From Drosophila miranda (taxonomy: Eukaryota; Arthropoda; Insecta; Diptera; Drosophilidae), in the NCBI RefSeq assembly GCF_003369915.1, contig NC_046674.1, positions 14,508,001-14,572,000 of the forward strand: a stretch of 64,000 nucleotides of DNA. Direction: 5' to 3'. Of this stretch, positions 44,818-54,746 are shown one piece after another. The first letter of the stretch is position 1. Every line of letters begins with the position of its first letter. The notes below the pieces were generated by a model. The model searched no databases, was not told the DNA's origin, and was given only the letters and a program-made list of their open reading frames with translations. Position numbers and translations under genes: made by a program.

Positions 44818-44909
44818 ATGTGAATCAAAAGAAAAATTCGTAATGCAATTGTCTTTTACTGAGTTCATGGTAAGTGCAAGGAATACTGCTGGACATATTT
44901 TCGGATCAC

Positions 44910-45377
44910 TTAACCTCGATTGGATCTCTGGCTACGCCTTGCGTTAGATCCACGACTGCTGGAGCGTCCATTGGAGCGATCACCGCTACCACGAGAGCGG
45001 GCATTGCCTCCATTGGAGCGTCCGCCACCGCGCCGTCCTCTCCTGCCCCTTCCGCGACCGCCCTCGTCACGACCTCTGCCGCCTCCTCCACAGCCACCAT
45101 CATGGTGACGGTGGGGCCGTCTGGTAGATGCAGAAGCCGATGCAGATGTGGTCGAGGCCGATGCAGATGTGGTCGAGGCCGATGCAGATGTGGTCGAGGC
45201 TGCTGCTACGGTCGTGGTTACTGCCTCCGTGGTCTCGGTTGCCGTCTCCGTAGTGGAGGCTGCTTCCGTGCTGCTGGTGCTTCCGGAGCTGCTGGTGCTC
45301 GATGTGGAGGATGCCGCTGTGGCCAGGGGAACGAGAGCGGCCAGGATGGCCAGGGAAAGCACAAAAAGGTATCGCAT
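44910..45377 (-). CDS. Secreted Ser/Thr-rich mucin-like protein with RG-rich basic tail (unit A)
   Basis: A single exon encodes 155 residues. A signal peptide (MRYLFVLSLAILAALVPLATA) is followed by Ser/Thr-rich sequence with three tandem ASASTTS-type repeats. A tail of Gly/Arg/Asn repeats then follows (GRGRRGRRGG, RSQRSNRG). The acidic-free, Arg-loaded tail could bind nucleic acid or polyanionic mucins. A minus-strand TATAAATA at 45443-45450 lies 66 bases before the ATG. The unit B copy (51454-51951) is 10 residues longer, the difference lying entirely in the RG tail. No ortholog recognised; salivary glue-type secretion is inferred from architecture. Confidence 0.8.
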   Translation of the reverse strand: MRYLFVLSLAILAALVPLATAASSTSSTSSSGSTSSTEAASTTETATETTEAVTTTVAAASTTSASASTTSASASTTSASASASTRRPHRHHDGGCGGGGRGRDEGGRGRGRRGRRGGGRSNGGNARSRGSGDRSNGRSSSRGSNARRSQRSNRG

Positions 45378-45442
45378 CGTGACTCTTGTTTCTGCTCAGG
45401 CTTCTGTTCAGGTTCGTGTCCCAATCGTCAATCACACCTTGC

Positions 45443-45450
45443 TATTTATA
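45443..45450 (-). promoter_or_regulatory. TATA box of the RG-tail mucin-like gene, unit A
   Basis: TATAAATA on the minus strand 66 bases from the start codon at 45377. Confidence 0.65.
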
Positions 45451-45489
45451 CCAGACTTCGTATATCCAATCGGAGATACATAGCGAGAT

Positions 45490-47084
45490 TGTCTTCGAGC
45501 AGAATATGTGCTCTACCGCTCTTCTGGGGCTTTCCGAGCCCCTTATGTATACATAGATGTTAGCCATTGAATTGTCTTTTTCTTCTGCTTTTTCTTTTTG
45601 TTTTTCGACTACTTTGGGAAGCCGCGAAGTGCGTCAGTTCTTCACATGAAAGATGCCATATTATTAAGTGTGCTTACACTGCAAGAAAAACTCGAACAGT
45701 GAGCAAAACACTCACAACATTGGATCGTGATATCTGGTGTAGGTTGTAGGCCTGTCCGAGTAGTTCTTACGCCCATATTTAATATTTTCAAAACAGACCT
45801 CAAATCTATTTTAATAATCACTTACATATGTAAATGTTTTGGAGTTAACAATTAACAATTCTTGCATGAATTTATTTGTATATATTTTATTTGAAGATCA
45901 ATGTATGTATGTTTAAAGTCGGAAATCATTTAATGAATATTTTGTCTATCAATATTCAATATTTCAAATTGAACCATGGAAAGGAAACTTTCACTGTAAT
46001 TGTTTTATAGTCTAAACATCCCCACGTGTAATGGGATGCCAACCTTCACATCATCATCGGATCATAAAAGCACAAATACTCCTATTTTCTAATTCATTGT
46101 TCAACCGCTGAGAACACGTGTATTGACAAAGCCGTGCGGCGGCTGCAGAGCTATCTCACAAAAACAGATACCAGAACTGGTATATGAATAAGTTGAAAAT
46201 AAAGAACGAAAGAGCAATTGAATCGTGTTCTGGAAACCACTAAACCAGAATAAATTTGCCGTTTCCAACGTTCTGGCATTCCTGTCGTTTCTGGTACTTC
46301 CGTTACAAGCACTCTTTAGCGGATATCCACAGATCAAGTACCAGTAGTAATTTTTGTCTCCCAATGAAGAATGCTCCCCTCCGTCTATAGGAGTTTTTTA
46401 AGCTGGTAAGCTGATTTCCCACAGTATATACATATCTCCTGCAGTAACGTTCTGATCGAGATAATCGAAATCATTGCGTGAGACGGAGCTTGGCTTGTGG
46501 ATCTGATGCCTTAGCATACTTTTTGGGCGCTGTTCGATCTTTCTTAGCTGCAGCATTTCCCCACTTTATTCTGCTATTTTATCGTTCGGATTTGAATTGA
46601 TTACCGAATGCACTTACACTCTGCGAAGATGTCCATTGAATCAGTTTAAATATAGACATAGTAAATGTCCCTTGAAAGTCAAGATTAATGATATATGTAC
46701 TTCTGTAAACTCTGTTCCGGACATCATCCCACGCCCTTTCCCATGATCTTTGACAAATGGCAAAGTAGAAGAACCCACCCAACCACTGTTTCCGGCATGC
46801 TCCGAAGGGGAAGATATTGGAAGGGGAACGTATGGTATAAGAGAAGAATAGCTAGAGGTACCCAAAAAGTATGCCAACTAAACCCCACCTGGTGTGGTCC
46901 CCTGTCTCGTGCCATGTTAACTGGTTTTCCCCAAAATTTCACTTACGTCGATCAGGAACAAACTGAAAAAACAATACCACAATAGGTACTGTAATCGTAA
47001 AGTGATCTTGTGAAAGGGAATGAACGGAATGGAGGGGAGTGCTTGGAGACACATCTGTGGATGAGTGGAGTGGATGCTAGATGC
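45490..47084. other. Spacer inside unit A
   Basis: About 1.6 kb with several open frames under 100 codons on both strands, none with signal peptide, codon bias or family resemblance. Being between divergent TATA-driven genes it may hold their shared enhancers. The unit B equivalent (52064-53658) is almost identical. Confidence 0.4.
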
Positions 47085-47092
47085 TATAAATA
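47085..47092 (+). promoter_or_regulatory. TATA box of the mucin-like gene at 47155
   Basis: TATAAATA 70 bases before the chosen ATG. An in-frame ATG at 47065 lies upstream of this box, so it is unlikely to be in the mRNA. Confidence 0.7.
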
Positions 47093-47154
47093 TCCATTCT
47101 GGTGCCACTGCCACCAACAGTTCCAAGCGGTCCAAACGAGTCCACACACTTACA

Positions 47155-47529
47155 ATGCGCTCCGTTATCGCTCTTTCTCTGGTCGTCCTGGCCATGCTCG
47201 TCCTGTGCAGCCAGGTCTCGGCCTCCGGGTCCACAACAACAACGACATCCGCATCGGCAACAACAACAACAACAGCAGCGGCGACCACCACAACAACCTC
47301 TGCTTCGGCAACCACCACCACAGATGCCTCAGCCACAACCACAACAGATGCCTCGGCCACGACCACAACCGCAGCCACCACCAAGAAGCACCGCCGCCGC
47401 CGTGTCATTATCAAACGGATCATAGTCCGCCGTGGCGGAGTCCGTCGAAGGGCGACGGAAAGCTCAACCAATGGCGTCCACCGGCGTCGTGAGGTGGTCC
47501 GTGTCCGCAGGACGGTCCGCCGAATCTAA
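47155..47529 (+). CDS. Secreted Thr-rich mucin-like protein with Arg-rich tail (unit A)
   Basis: A single exon encodes 124 residues. A signal peptide (MRSVIALSLVVLAMLVLCSQVSA) leads to alternating Thr runs and SASA/DASA spacers (TTTTTSASA, TTTTDASA). The C-terminal 50 residues hold many Arg and Val/Ile (KKHRRRRVIIKRIIVRRGGV). I place the start at 47155 because the TATA box at 47085 lies between it and the upstream in-frame ATG. AATAAA lies at 47583-47588. The unit B copy at 53729-54103 encodes the same protein. Thr-rich head plus cationic tail is the common theme of this cluster. Confidence 0.82.
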   Translation: MRSVIALSLVVLAMLVLCSQVSASGSTTTTTSASATTTTTAAATTTTTSASATTTTDASATTTTDASATTTTAATTKKHRRRRVIIKRIIVRRGGVRRRATESSTNGVHRRREVVRVRRTVRRI

Positions 47530-48592
47530 TCCGATCCCCTATGACCCTATGAACCTATGGCCATTATCTCCAATATACATCTAATAAAATCTGCATTTTT
47601 CAAAGATTTTGATTGTACATCTGTAAAGCAGGAAAGTTACCACCTTCCAGTTTCCAGTACCAGTTTCTTGCTCTTTAGCTCTGAAAGTATCCAATGCTAA
47701 TACAAAAAGTAGTAGAAGTAGTAGTACATCCAGCGATCGGCATTGGATACATCTAGCCGGCACAGTGAAATGATCGTGGAACAGCCAATGATCTAAACCG
47801 GCTAAAGATAGTTCATATTCCTCCCAAAGTGATGCAAATCAGCTGCTGCACTTGATGATGGGCTATCCGTGGGCTGTCACATTTGATGGAAGTGTTTACT
47901 CGTCATATCGTCTACAGGTCGTCTATGGTCTATGATTCTCCGAATGATGAGTGGTTACTGTTGTTCCGGTTCCTATTCCTAGCTGCTGTAGTGCCACTTA
48001 TCGAAGCTCTACAATCAACATGGTCCACATACTCGTAGAAAGCCAAGATTGTCAAAGAAGGACCCTAATTAATGATCAAAGCCTATAAGCTATAGCTTTA
48101 AGCCGCAGTTTAAAGACTGTCACCATCAGAGTAGAAAGCTGAATTGCTTGTAATATGAAAAACTACTTCAGAAAAGCCCAATGTTCTCGGATCAAACTCG
48201 TACTTTTTATCGAGCCATGTGTATTTAGAAATTCTGTTTTCGGGACTCCAAATATTGACACGATTTCTTCTGTTGGCCCAGACAGCGTTAGCCAGAGTGT
48301 TTGCTCGCCACTGTACTCGTACATTCAGCTCCTAAGGTACCCAAATTAGCCCTATAGAATGTTATCAGTGAATACTGATACTTTTATAAATGGAATATTG
48401 TCACGCTTCAGACATATGGGCATATGTATGTACATACGAGTATGTGGGTATATGAAAATATGTACACAGAAGCGAGAGTGGTCTCCAGTTATCTAAAACT
48501 TTCCGTTGAATTATTGCCATAATCGTTTGATTCAAAAATCGCCGACAACAATGGAAATTACGATTTGAACGAGTACCTACAAATGGGCGACC

Positions 48593-48600
48593 TATAAAAA
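48593..48600 (+). promoter_or_regulatory. TATA box of the mucin-like gene at 48661
   Basis: TATAAAAA 61-68 bases before the ATG. It has no equivalent in unit B, where it is deleted. Confidence 0.65.
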
Positions 48601-48660
48601 ACCATACTTTATCGACTGGAAGATACAGTCAGCTAATAGTTAGTACAAAGAAAAGCCACG

Positions 48661-49122
48661 ATGCGTCCAATTAGAGCCCTCTTTCTAGCCATCCTGGCCG
48701 CACTCATGGTGCTGTCTCTCCAGTTAACACTGCCTGCCACCGGCTCGTCCTCCGGGACTCCTACGAGCAGCTCGCCCTCCGGCACTCCTACCAGCACCTC
48801 GCCCGCCGGCACGCCTACCAGCAGCTCGCCCTCCGGCACTCCTGCCAGCAGCTCGTCCTCCGACACTTCGCCAGCTACGACCACCACAACAACAGAAGCC
48901 ACGACGACAACCACAACCACAACAGAAGAGGCGACTACCAAGAAGCACCATCGCCGCATCCATCGCAGGCGTATAGTGATTATCCGTAGAGAGAGAGGCG
49001 GCGGGGATAACAGGAGGAACAGGAGACTTAGGCGTAAAGGTGGAAGCGGTGGGGACGTGAGGCGTGTACGTGTTCATGAGCGTCGCAGAGTGCGCTTGGG
49101 CCGAAGGTTCTCCCGGGTGTAA
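48661..49122 (+). CDS. Secreted Ser/Thr/Pro-rich mucin-like protein with basic tail
   Basis: A single exon encodes 153 residues. A signal peptide (MRPIRALFLAILAALMVLSL) is followed by four to five tandem SSSPSGTPT-type repeats (10 residues each). A poly-Thr region and a cationic tail with RRIHRRRIVIIRRERGGG and RRVRLGRRFSRV come next. Tandem Pro/Ser/Thr repeats are the classic mucin design of Drosophila glue proteins. An AATAAA lies at 49161-49166. Unit B keeps only the 3' half (54265-54506). This is therefore the single working copy of this paralog in the window. Confidence 0.82.
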   Translation: MRPIRALFLAILAALMVLSLQLTLPATGSSSGTPTSSSPSGTPTSTSPAGTPTSSSPSGTPASSSSSDTSPATTTTTTEATTTTTTTTEEATTKKHHRRIHRRRIVIIRRERGGGDNRRNRRLRRKGGSGGDVRRVRVHERRRVRLGRRFSRV

Positions 49123-49352
49123 AAACCCATAAATACTCGTAATTACTCACGAAGAAAGCCAATAAATGTTTACTAATGCGAACTCTGGTACACTCATACA
49201 GGGGTCATACATTATACCCACTGGTTCTATGTAATTGAGAGCTGCTCTGATCGTATTGCTCTGGAAGTCTGTATTATTGTAGCAATAGATAGATAGATGC
49301 TGGCCAAAAGTGAAGAGATTGTAAACACAGAGCCGCCCCGAGTCCTAGAGTC

Positions 49353-49961
49353 CTAGAATGGCGGCTTCTCAATGCCACACTCATCGGGCTTCTTGAAGAC
49401 GAGCGCGTAGGCTAGAATGGGGGGGACATTGCTGTCCTCGGAGGCAGCTGACAGCAGCGAGTGCGTGGAGCAGGTCTCCATGAAGAGCGTCTCCGCATCG
49501 AAAGCACTCCAGCGCCCAAGCGCTAGCTGCTCCTTGACGTACTTCAGTTGGGTATTTATCTGTGGTGGCATTGGTCAGTGGGGTTTTCGGGAGCCACTTT
49601 AGGGCAGAGACGCAGACAACCCACCATTGGCACCAGCAGCGGAGTGCGACAGCAATTAAAGAACTCGGCCACAAACTTACGGATGTTCTCAGGGTGCGAT
49701 TTCGCATTGATCGCCTGCTGCAGGATGACCCGAACGATGGCGCGAATCTGGGAAATGGGATATAGGATATAGGAAGTCATCGGTTATTCGGGATAAGTGA
49801 AAAGTCGGCAGACCGCTCTGCACCTCTGGATGTTGGCAGATGTAGGCCCAGTTTCCACGGCGCAGCTCCTTCTGTATGCGCGGTATGGTGTTGTATTTCC
49901 CGATTGCCCGCGAGTCCCATTTGCCGAGATCCCAGATCTTTGCTTGGGTTTCTTTCGCCAT
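49353..49961 (-). CDS. RIIa-domain protein (RIIAD1-like), unit A
   Basis: Three exons (49961-49824, 49747-49625, 49559-49353) give about 155 residues. Residues 38-80 (YICQHPEIRAIVRVILQQ then PENIRKFVAEFFN) match the helix-turn-helix pattern of RIIa/dimerisation-docking domains, as in RIIAD1 (HPEV...KPENxxxFAADYF). Such domains anchor proteins to A-kinase anchoring or radial-spoke partners, often in cilia and sperm. The rest (LGRWSAFDAETLF and a Pro-rich end) is unplaced. A DRE-like TATCGATGTTATCGAT at 50095-50110 lies upstream. It is not mucin-like, so it was carried along when the segment duplicated. The protein from unit B appears identical. Domain assignment is by eye. Confidence 0.6.
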
Positions 49962-50176
49962 TTGTAACAGATGTTTTTAATACGTAAATTTGGATATACT
50001 GATTGAACTAATGAGTGATGGAATGATTGCTAGATTGATTAGATAGAGCCTTGTTGTTGTAAATGGGTGGCAGTCTTGAAAGACGCTGGATTCTATCGAT
50101 GTTATCGATCGTGTAAAAGTGTCATCGGACATCCTCGACGATTGCATTAATATCGAAATGAAATATATTCGAAATA

Positions 50177-50761
50177 ACATTCTCTATTTAGAAATCGAGT
50201 TCAAAGATAAGTTTTCCAACAACCCCAATCAAATATGAGTTACCCGCGCTCGAAAAATACTCATGATACTTGATACGTTTTTTAGGTATTTGTTATTATA
50301 TTTATATCGATCAACAGTCTGGACTTCCAAGGCCCTGGGAAAGTATGTCGTTCGCTGATCAGGCCCTATTTTCCCTATTTGTAACTATATTGTAACGAAT
50401 GTGAGATATGAGTTGGCTGACTATTGGGTTTCCTGCCATATTGACTCTAAACAGTATGTCTTGGCTCGGAGCCGTTTGGAAATAAAGTCTTTCTCTGTCT
50501 CTGTTTGCCAATCCGGAATAAGAACTGATCGTATATGCTTGATCAACCCCAATAGCCGAGTCGAATAGCCATTTCTGTCTCTCCCCCCGTCATGTTTAAC
50601 GCCTAGAATATACGAGCTACAGAAGCCAAATTTCTGTGATTGCCACGGCCCCTCCGACCAATAAAGGGAGGAAATCTCTGGCATCCAAAACGTTGAAGAT
50701 ATGACCATATCTAACAGATTGCCGAATCTAGATCAGATCGGAACATTATTCCACGCTCACT

Positions 50762-50797
<36 letters not shown>

Positions 50798-51361
50798 TTG
50801 TCTCTCCCTCCCTCACTCTCATTGTCGTGCAGTGTGCGCCCCCCGTCAGAGAGAAGCGAGATAGCAACACAGCTGGTGTCGGAGAGAGAGAGAGAGAGAG
50901 AGAGATAGATGTAGCAAATAAATGGAAGCTTATAAAATTCGAATGGAAGAGGAATAAACAATTAACATTAGAACAGATGTTCTTAGCGGTCGTCGTTCCT
51001 CTATTTCTCTCTATGTATTTTTCCATCTCTCCCGATAATTTCGAGCAAAATGGAGATAAATCGCGAAGACTGGCGAGGGGTATCGCCACATTAACCAACA
51101 AATCAATTCGTCCCTTCACGAGAAGCGATACATAAGACAGAGAGAGACAGAGCATTCGCCAGTCATCGGCTCTGATATCAAATCTGGCGCTTACGTATAA
51201 TTCCCCAAACAACATATTGTATAGGTTACATAAATCATATCATATACACAATATTTCGACTATTGGGCGGTCGATCTGGTCGTGGCATGTCGTGCCACTC
51301 AATGGGCATCCAAGGCAATCCCTTTTTAATCCCCTCTTCATGGCTTAACCCTCATAAAATA
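50177..51361. other. Spacer between duplication units
   Basis: Unique DNA between units A and B. The first 100 bases still weakly resemble 55571-55670. On the minus strand, 50480-50600 resembles a widespread Drosophila intergenic repeat tail (CTATTCGACTCGGCTATTG then TGATCAAG). A CT tract and GA tract follow at 50761-50910. No gene seen. Confidence 0.4.
50761..50910. repeat. Opposed (CT)n and (GA)n tracts, GAGA-rich block
   Basis: A CT run of about 30 bases (50764-50794) and a GA run of about 25 bases (50881-50906) face each other across about 85 bases. They could pair as a hairpin, and both are potential GAGA-factor sites. Confidence 0.7.
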
Positions 51362-51453
51362 ATGTGAATCAAAAGAAAAATTCGTAGTGCAATTGTCTTT
51401 TACTGAGTTCATGGTGAAAGCAGGGAATACTGCTGGACATGTTTTCGGATCAC

Positions 51454-51951
51454 TTAACCGCGATTAGATCTCTGGCTACGCCTTGCGTTAGATCCACGAC
51501 TGCTGGAGCGTCCATTGGAGCGACCACCACCACCGCGCCCACCACGCTGCCGGTCCTCTCCTCGTCCGCCGCCGCCCCTGCGTCCACCTCCCCTTTCGCC
51601 GTCATCACGTCCTCTCCTGCCCCTTCCACGACCGCCCTCGTCACGACCTCTGCCGCCTCCTCCACAGCCACCATCATGGTGACGGTGGGGCCGTCTGGTA
51701 GATGCAGAAGCCGATGCAGATGTGGTCGAGGCCGATGCAGATGTGGTCGAGGCCGATGCAGATGTGGTCGAGGCTGCTGCTACGGTCGTGGTTACTGCCT
51801 CCGTGGTCTCGGTTGCCGTCTCCGTAGTGGAGGCTGCTTCCGTGCTGCTGGTGCTTCCGGAGCTGCTGGTGCTCGATGTGGAGGATGCCGCTGTGGCCAG
51901 GGGAACGAGAGCGGCCAGGATGGCCAGGGAAAGCACAAAAAGGTATCGCAT
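51454..51951 (-). CDS. Secreted Ser/Thr-rich mucin-like protein with RG-rich basic tail (unit B)
   Basis: A single exon encodes 165 residues. The first 110 residues are the same as in the unit A copy (44910-45377). In the tail, the block encoding about residues 112-145 is different and longer: GRRGRDDGERGGGRRGGGGR and following residues replace the shorter unit A sequence, after which both end in GSNARRSQRSNRG. The reading frame is kept. The minus-strand TATA box is at 52017-52024. Intact and presumably expressed. Confidence 0.8.
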   Translation of the reverse strand: MRYLFVLSLAILAALVPLATAASSTSSTSSSGSTSSTEAASTTETATETTEAVTTTVAAASTTSASASTTSASASTTSASASASTRRPHRHHDGGCGGGGRGRDEGGRGRGRRGRDDGERGGGRRGGGGRGEDRQRGGRGGGGRSNGRSSSRGSNARRSQRSNRG

Positions 51952-52016
51952 CGTGACTCTTGTTTCTGCTCAGGCTTCTGTTCAGGTTCGTGTCCCAATC
52001 GTCAATCACACCTTGC

Positions 52017-52024
52017 TATTTATA
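52017..52024 (-). promoter_or_regulatory. TATA box of the RG-tail mucin-like gene, unit B
   Basis: TATAAATA on the minus strand, same spacing as unit A. Confidence 0.65.
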
Positions 52025-53658
52025 CCAGACTTCGTATATCCAATCGGAGATACATAGCGAGATTGTCTTCGAGCAGAATATGTGCTCTACCGCTCTTCTG
52101 GGGCTTTCCGAGCCCCTTATGTATACATAGATGTTAGCCATTGAATTGTCTTTTTCTTCTGCTTTTTCTTTTTGTTTTTCGACTACTTTGGGAAGCCGCG
52201 AAGTGCGTCAGTTCTTCACATGAAAGATGCCATATTATTAAGTGTGCTTACACTGCAAGAAAAACTCGAACAGTGAGCAAAACACTCACAACATTGGATC
52301 GTGATATCTGGTGTAGGTTGTAGGCCTGTCCGAGTAGTTCTTACGCCCATATTTAATATTTTCAAAACAGACCTCAAATCTATTTTAATAATCACTTACA
52401 TATGTAAATGTTTTGGGGTTAACAATTAACAATTCTTGCATGAATTTATTTGTATATATTTTATTTGAAGATCAATGTATGTATGTTTAAAGTCGGAAAT
52501 CATTTAATGAATATTTTGTCTATCAATATTCAATATTTCAAATTGAACCATGGAAAGGAAACTTTCACTGTAATTGTTTTATAGTCTAAACATCCCCACG
52601 TGTAATGGGATGCCAACCTTCACATCATCATCGGATCATAAAAGCACAAATACTCCTATTTTCTAATTCATTGTTCAACCGCTGAGAACACGTGTATTGA
52701 CAAAGCCGTGCGGCGGCTGCAGAGCTATCTCACAAAAACAGATACCAGAACTGGTATATGAATAAGTTGAAAATAAAGAACGAAAGAGCAATTGAATCGT
52801 GTTCTGGAAACCACTAAACCAGAATAAATTTGCCGTTTCCAACGTTCTGGCATTCCTGTCGTTTCTGGTACTTCCGTTACAAGCACTCTTTAGCGGATAT
52901 CCACAGATCAAGTACCAGTAGTAATTTTTGTCTCCCAATGAAGAATGCTCCCCTCCGTCTATAGGAGTTTTTTAAGCTGGTAAGCTGATTTCCCACAGTA
53001 TATACATATCTCCTGCAGTAACGTTCTGATCGAGATAATCGAAATCATTGCGTGAGACGGAGCTTGGCTTGTGGATCTGATGCCTTAGCATACTTTTTGG
53101 GCGCTGTTCGATCTTTCTTAGCTGCAGCATTTCCCCACTTTATTCTGCTATTTTATCGTTCGGATTTGAATTGATTACCGAATGCACTTACACTCTGCGA
53201 AGATGTCCATTGAATCAGTTTAAATATAGACATAGTAAATGTCCCTTGAAAGTCAAGATTAATGATATATGTACTTCTGTAAACTCTGTTCCGGACATCA
53301 TCCCACGCCCTTTCCCATGATCTTTGACAAATGGCAAAGTAGAAGAACCCACCCAACCACTGTTTCCGGCATGCTCCGAAGGGGAAGATATTGGAAGGGG
53401 AACGTATGGTATAAGAGAAGAATAGCTAGAGGTACCCAAAAAGTATGCCAACTAAACCCCACCTGGTGTGGTCCCCTGTCTCGTGCCATGTTAACTGGTT
53501 TTCCCCAAAATTTCACTTACGTCGATCAGGAACAAACTGAAAAAACAATACCACAATAGGTACTGTAATCGTAAAGTGATCTTGTGAAAGGGAATGAACG
53601 GAATGGAGGGGAGTGCTTGGAGACACATCTGTGGATGAGTGGAGTGGATGCTAGATGC

Positions 53659-53666
53659 TATAAATA
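53659..53666 (+). promoter_or_regulatory. TATA box of the mucin-like gene at 53729
   Basis: TATAAATA, identical position to that in unit A. Confidence 0.7.
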
Positions 53667-53728
53667 TCCATTCTGGTGCCACTGACACCAACAGTTCCAA
53701 GCGGTCCAAACGAGTCCACACACTTACA

Positions 53729-54103
53729 ATGCGCTCCGTTATCGCTCTTTCTCTGGTCGTCCTGGCCATGCTCGTCCTGTGCAGCCAGGTCTCGGCCTCC
53801 GGGTCCACAACAACAACGACATCCGCATCGGCAACAACAACAACAACAGCAGCGGCGACCACCACAACAACCTCTGCTTCGGCAACCACCACCACAGATG
53901 CCTCAGCCACAACCACAACAGATGCCTCGGCCACGACCACAACCGCAGCCACCACCAAGAAGCACCGCCGCCGCCGTGTCATTATCAAACGGATCATAGT
54001 CCGCCGTGGCGGAGTCCGTCGAAGGGCGACGGAAAGCTCAACCAATGGCGTCCACCGGCGTCGTGAGGTGGTCCGTGTCCGCAGGACGGTCCGCCGAATC
54101 TAA
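53729..54103 (+). CDS. Secreted Thr-rich mucin-like protein with Arg-rich tail (unit B)
   Basis: It encodes the same 124-residue protein as 47155-47529. I saw one base difference in the leader (CTGACACC in place of CTGCCACC) and none that alters the protein. Promoter, start choice and AATAAA are as in unit A. Two identical copies double the dose of this product. Confidence 0.82.
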   Translation: MRSVIALSLVVLAMLVLCSQVSASGSTTTTTSASATTTTTAAATTTTTSASATTTTDASATTTTDASATTTTAATTKKHRRRRVIIKRIIVRRGGVRRRATESSTNGVHRRREVVRVRRTVRRI

Positions 54104-54264
54104 TCCGATCCCCTATGACCCTATGAACCTATGGCCATTATCTCCAATATACATCTAATAAAATCTGCATTTTTCAAAGATTTTGATTGTACATCTGTAA
54201 AGCAGGAAAGTTACCACCTTCCAGTTTCCAGTACCAGTTTCTTGCTCTTTAGCTCTGAAAGTAT

Positions 54265-54506
54265 CCACCACAACAACAGAAGCCACGACGACAACCACAA
54301 CCACAACAGAAGAGGCGACTACCAAGAAGCACCATCGCCGCATCCATCGCAGGCGTATAGTGATTATCCGTAGAGAGAGAGAGGCGGCGGGGATAACAGG
54401 AGGAACAGGAGACTTAGGCGTAAAGGTGGAAGCGGTGGGGACGTGAGGCGTGTACGTGTTCATGAGCGTCGCAGAGTGCGCTTGGGCCGAAGGTTCTCCC
54501 GGGTGT
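54265..54506 (+). pseudogene. Decapitated copy of the Ser/Thr/Pro-rich mucin-like gene
   Basis: This is the 3' half of the 48661 gene. A deletion equivalent to 47694-48883 of unit A removed the promoter, signal peptide and tandem mucin repeats, joining the remnant to the 3' flank of the 53729 gene. The junction shares CCA. A GA-repeat gain of two bases downstream also shifts the frame relative to unit A. It has no start of its own and should not make a secreted protein, though it could be read as part of a long 3' UTR. Confidence 0.9.
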
Positions 54507-54746
54507 AAAAACCCATAAATACTCGTAATTACTCACGAAGAAAGCCAATAAATGTTTACTAATGCGAACTCTGGTACACTCATACAGGGGTCATACATTA
54601 TACCCACTGGTTCTATGTAATTGAGAGCTGCTCTGATCGTATTGCTCTGGAAGTCTGTATTATTGTAGCAATAGATAGATAGATGCTGGCCAAAAGTGAA
54701 GAAATTGTAAACACAGAGCCGCCCCGAGTCCTAGAGTCCTAGAGTC

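Larger units (their letters stand above)
44818..50176. repeat. Segmental duplication, unit A
   Basis: This block of about 5.36 kb matches 51362-55570 base for base over long stretches. It carries mucin-like genes at 44910 (minus), 47155 and 48661 (plus) and a RIIa-domain gene at 49353 (minus). Unit A is the more complete copy because all four genes are intact. Confidence 0.95.

Noticed and set aside
45490-46990. Several open frames of 60-96 codons in the unit A spacer (and their unit B copies)
   Set aside because: No signal peptide, family resemblance or promoter; their conservation between units is explained by the duplication alone.
47065-47154. Upstream in-frame ATG giving a longer product for the 47155 gene
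   Set aside because: It precedes the TATA box and would put about 30 residues before the signal peptide.
50400-50720. Possible solo LTR (polyadenylation-like signal, CT-rich end)
   Set aside because: No clear paired end motifs or target duplication; part of it looks instead like a common non-LTR or intergenic repeat tail.
41850-54103. Identity of the mucin-like genes with Sgs3, Sgs7 or Sgs8
   Set aside because: Those proteins share a different Cys-rich C-terminus; the VVVRRR/RRRR tail here does not match, so no Sgs symbol is given.
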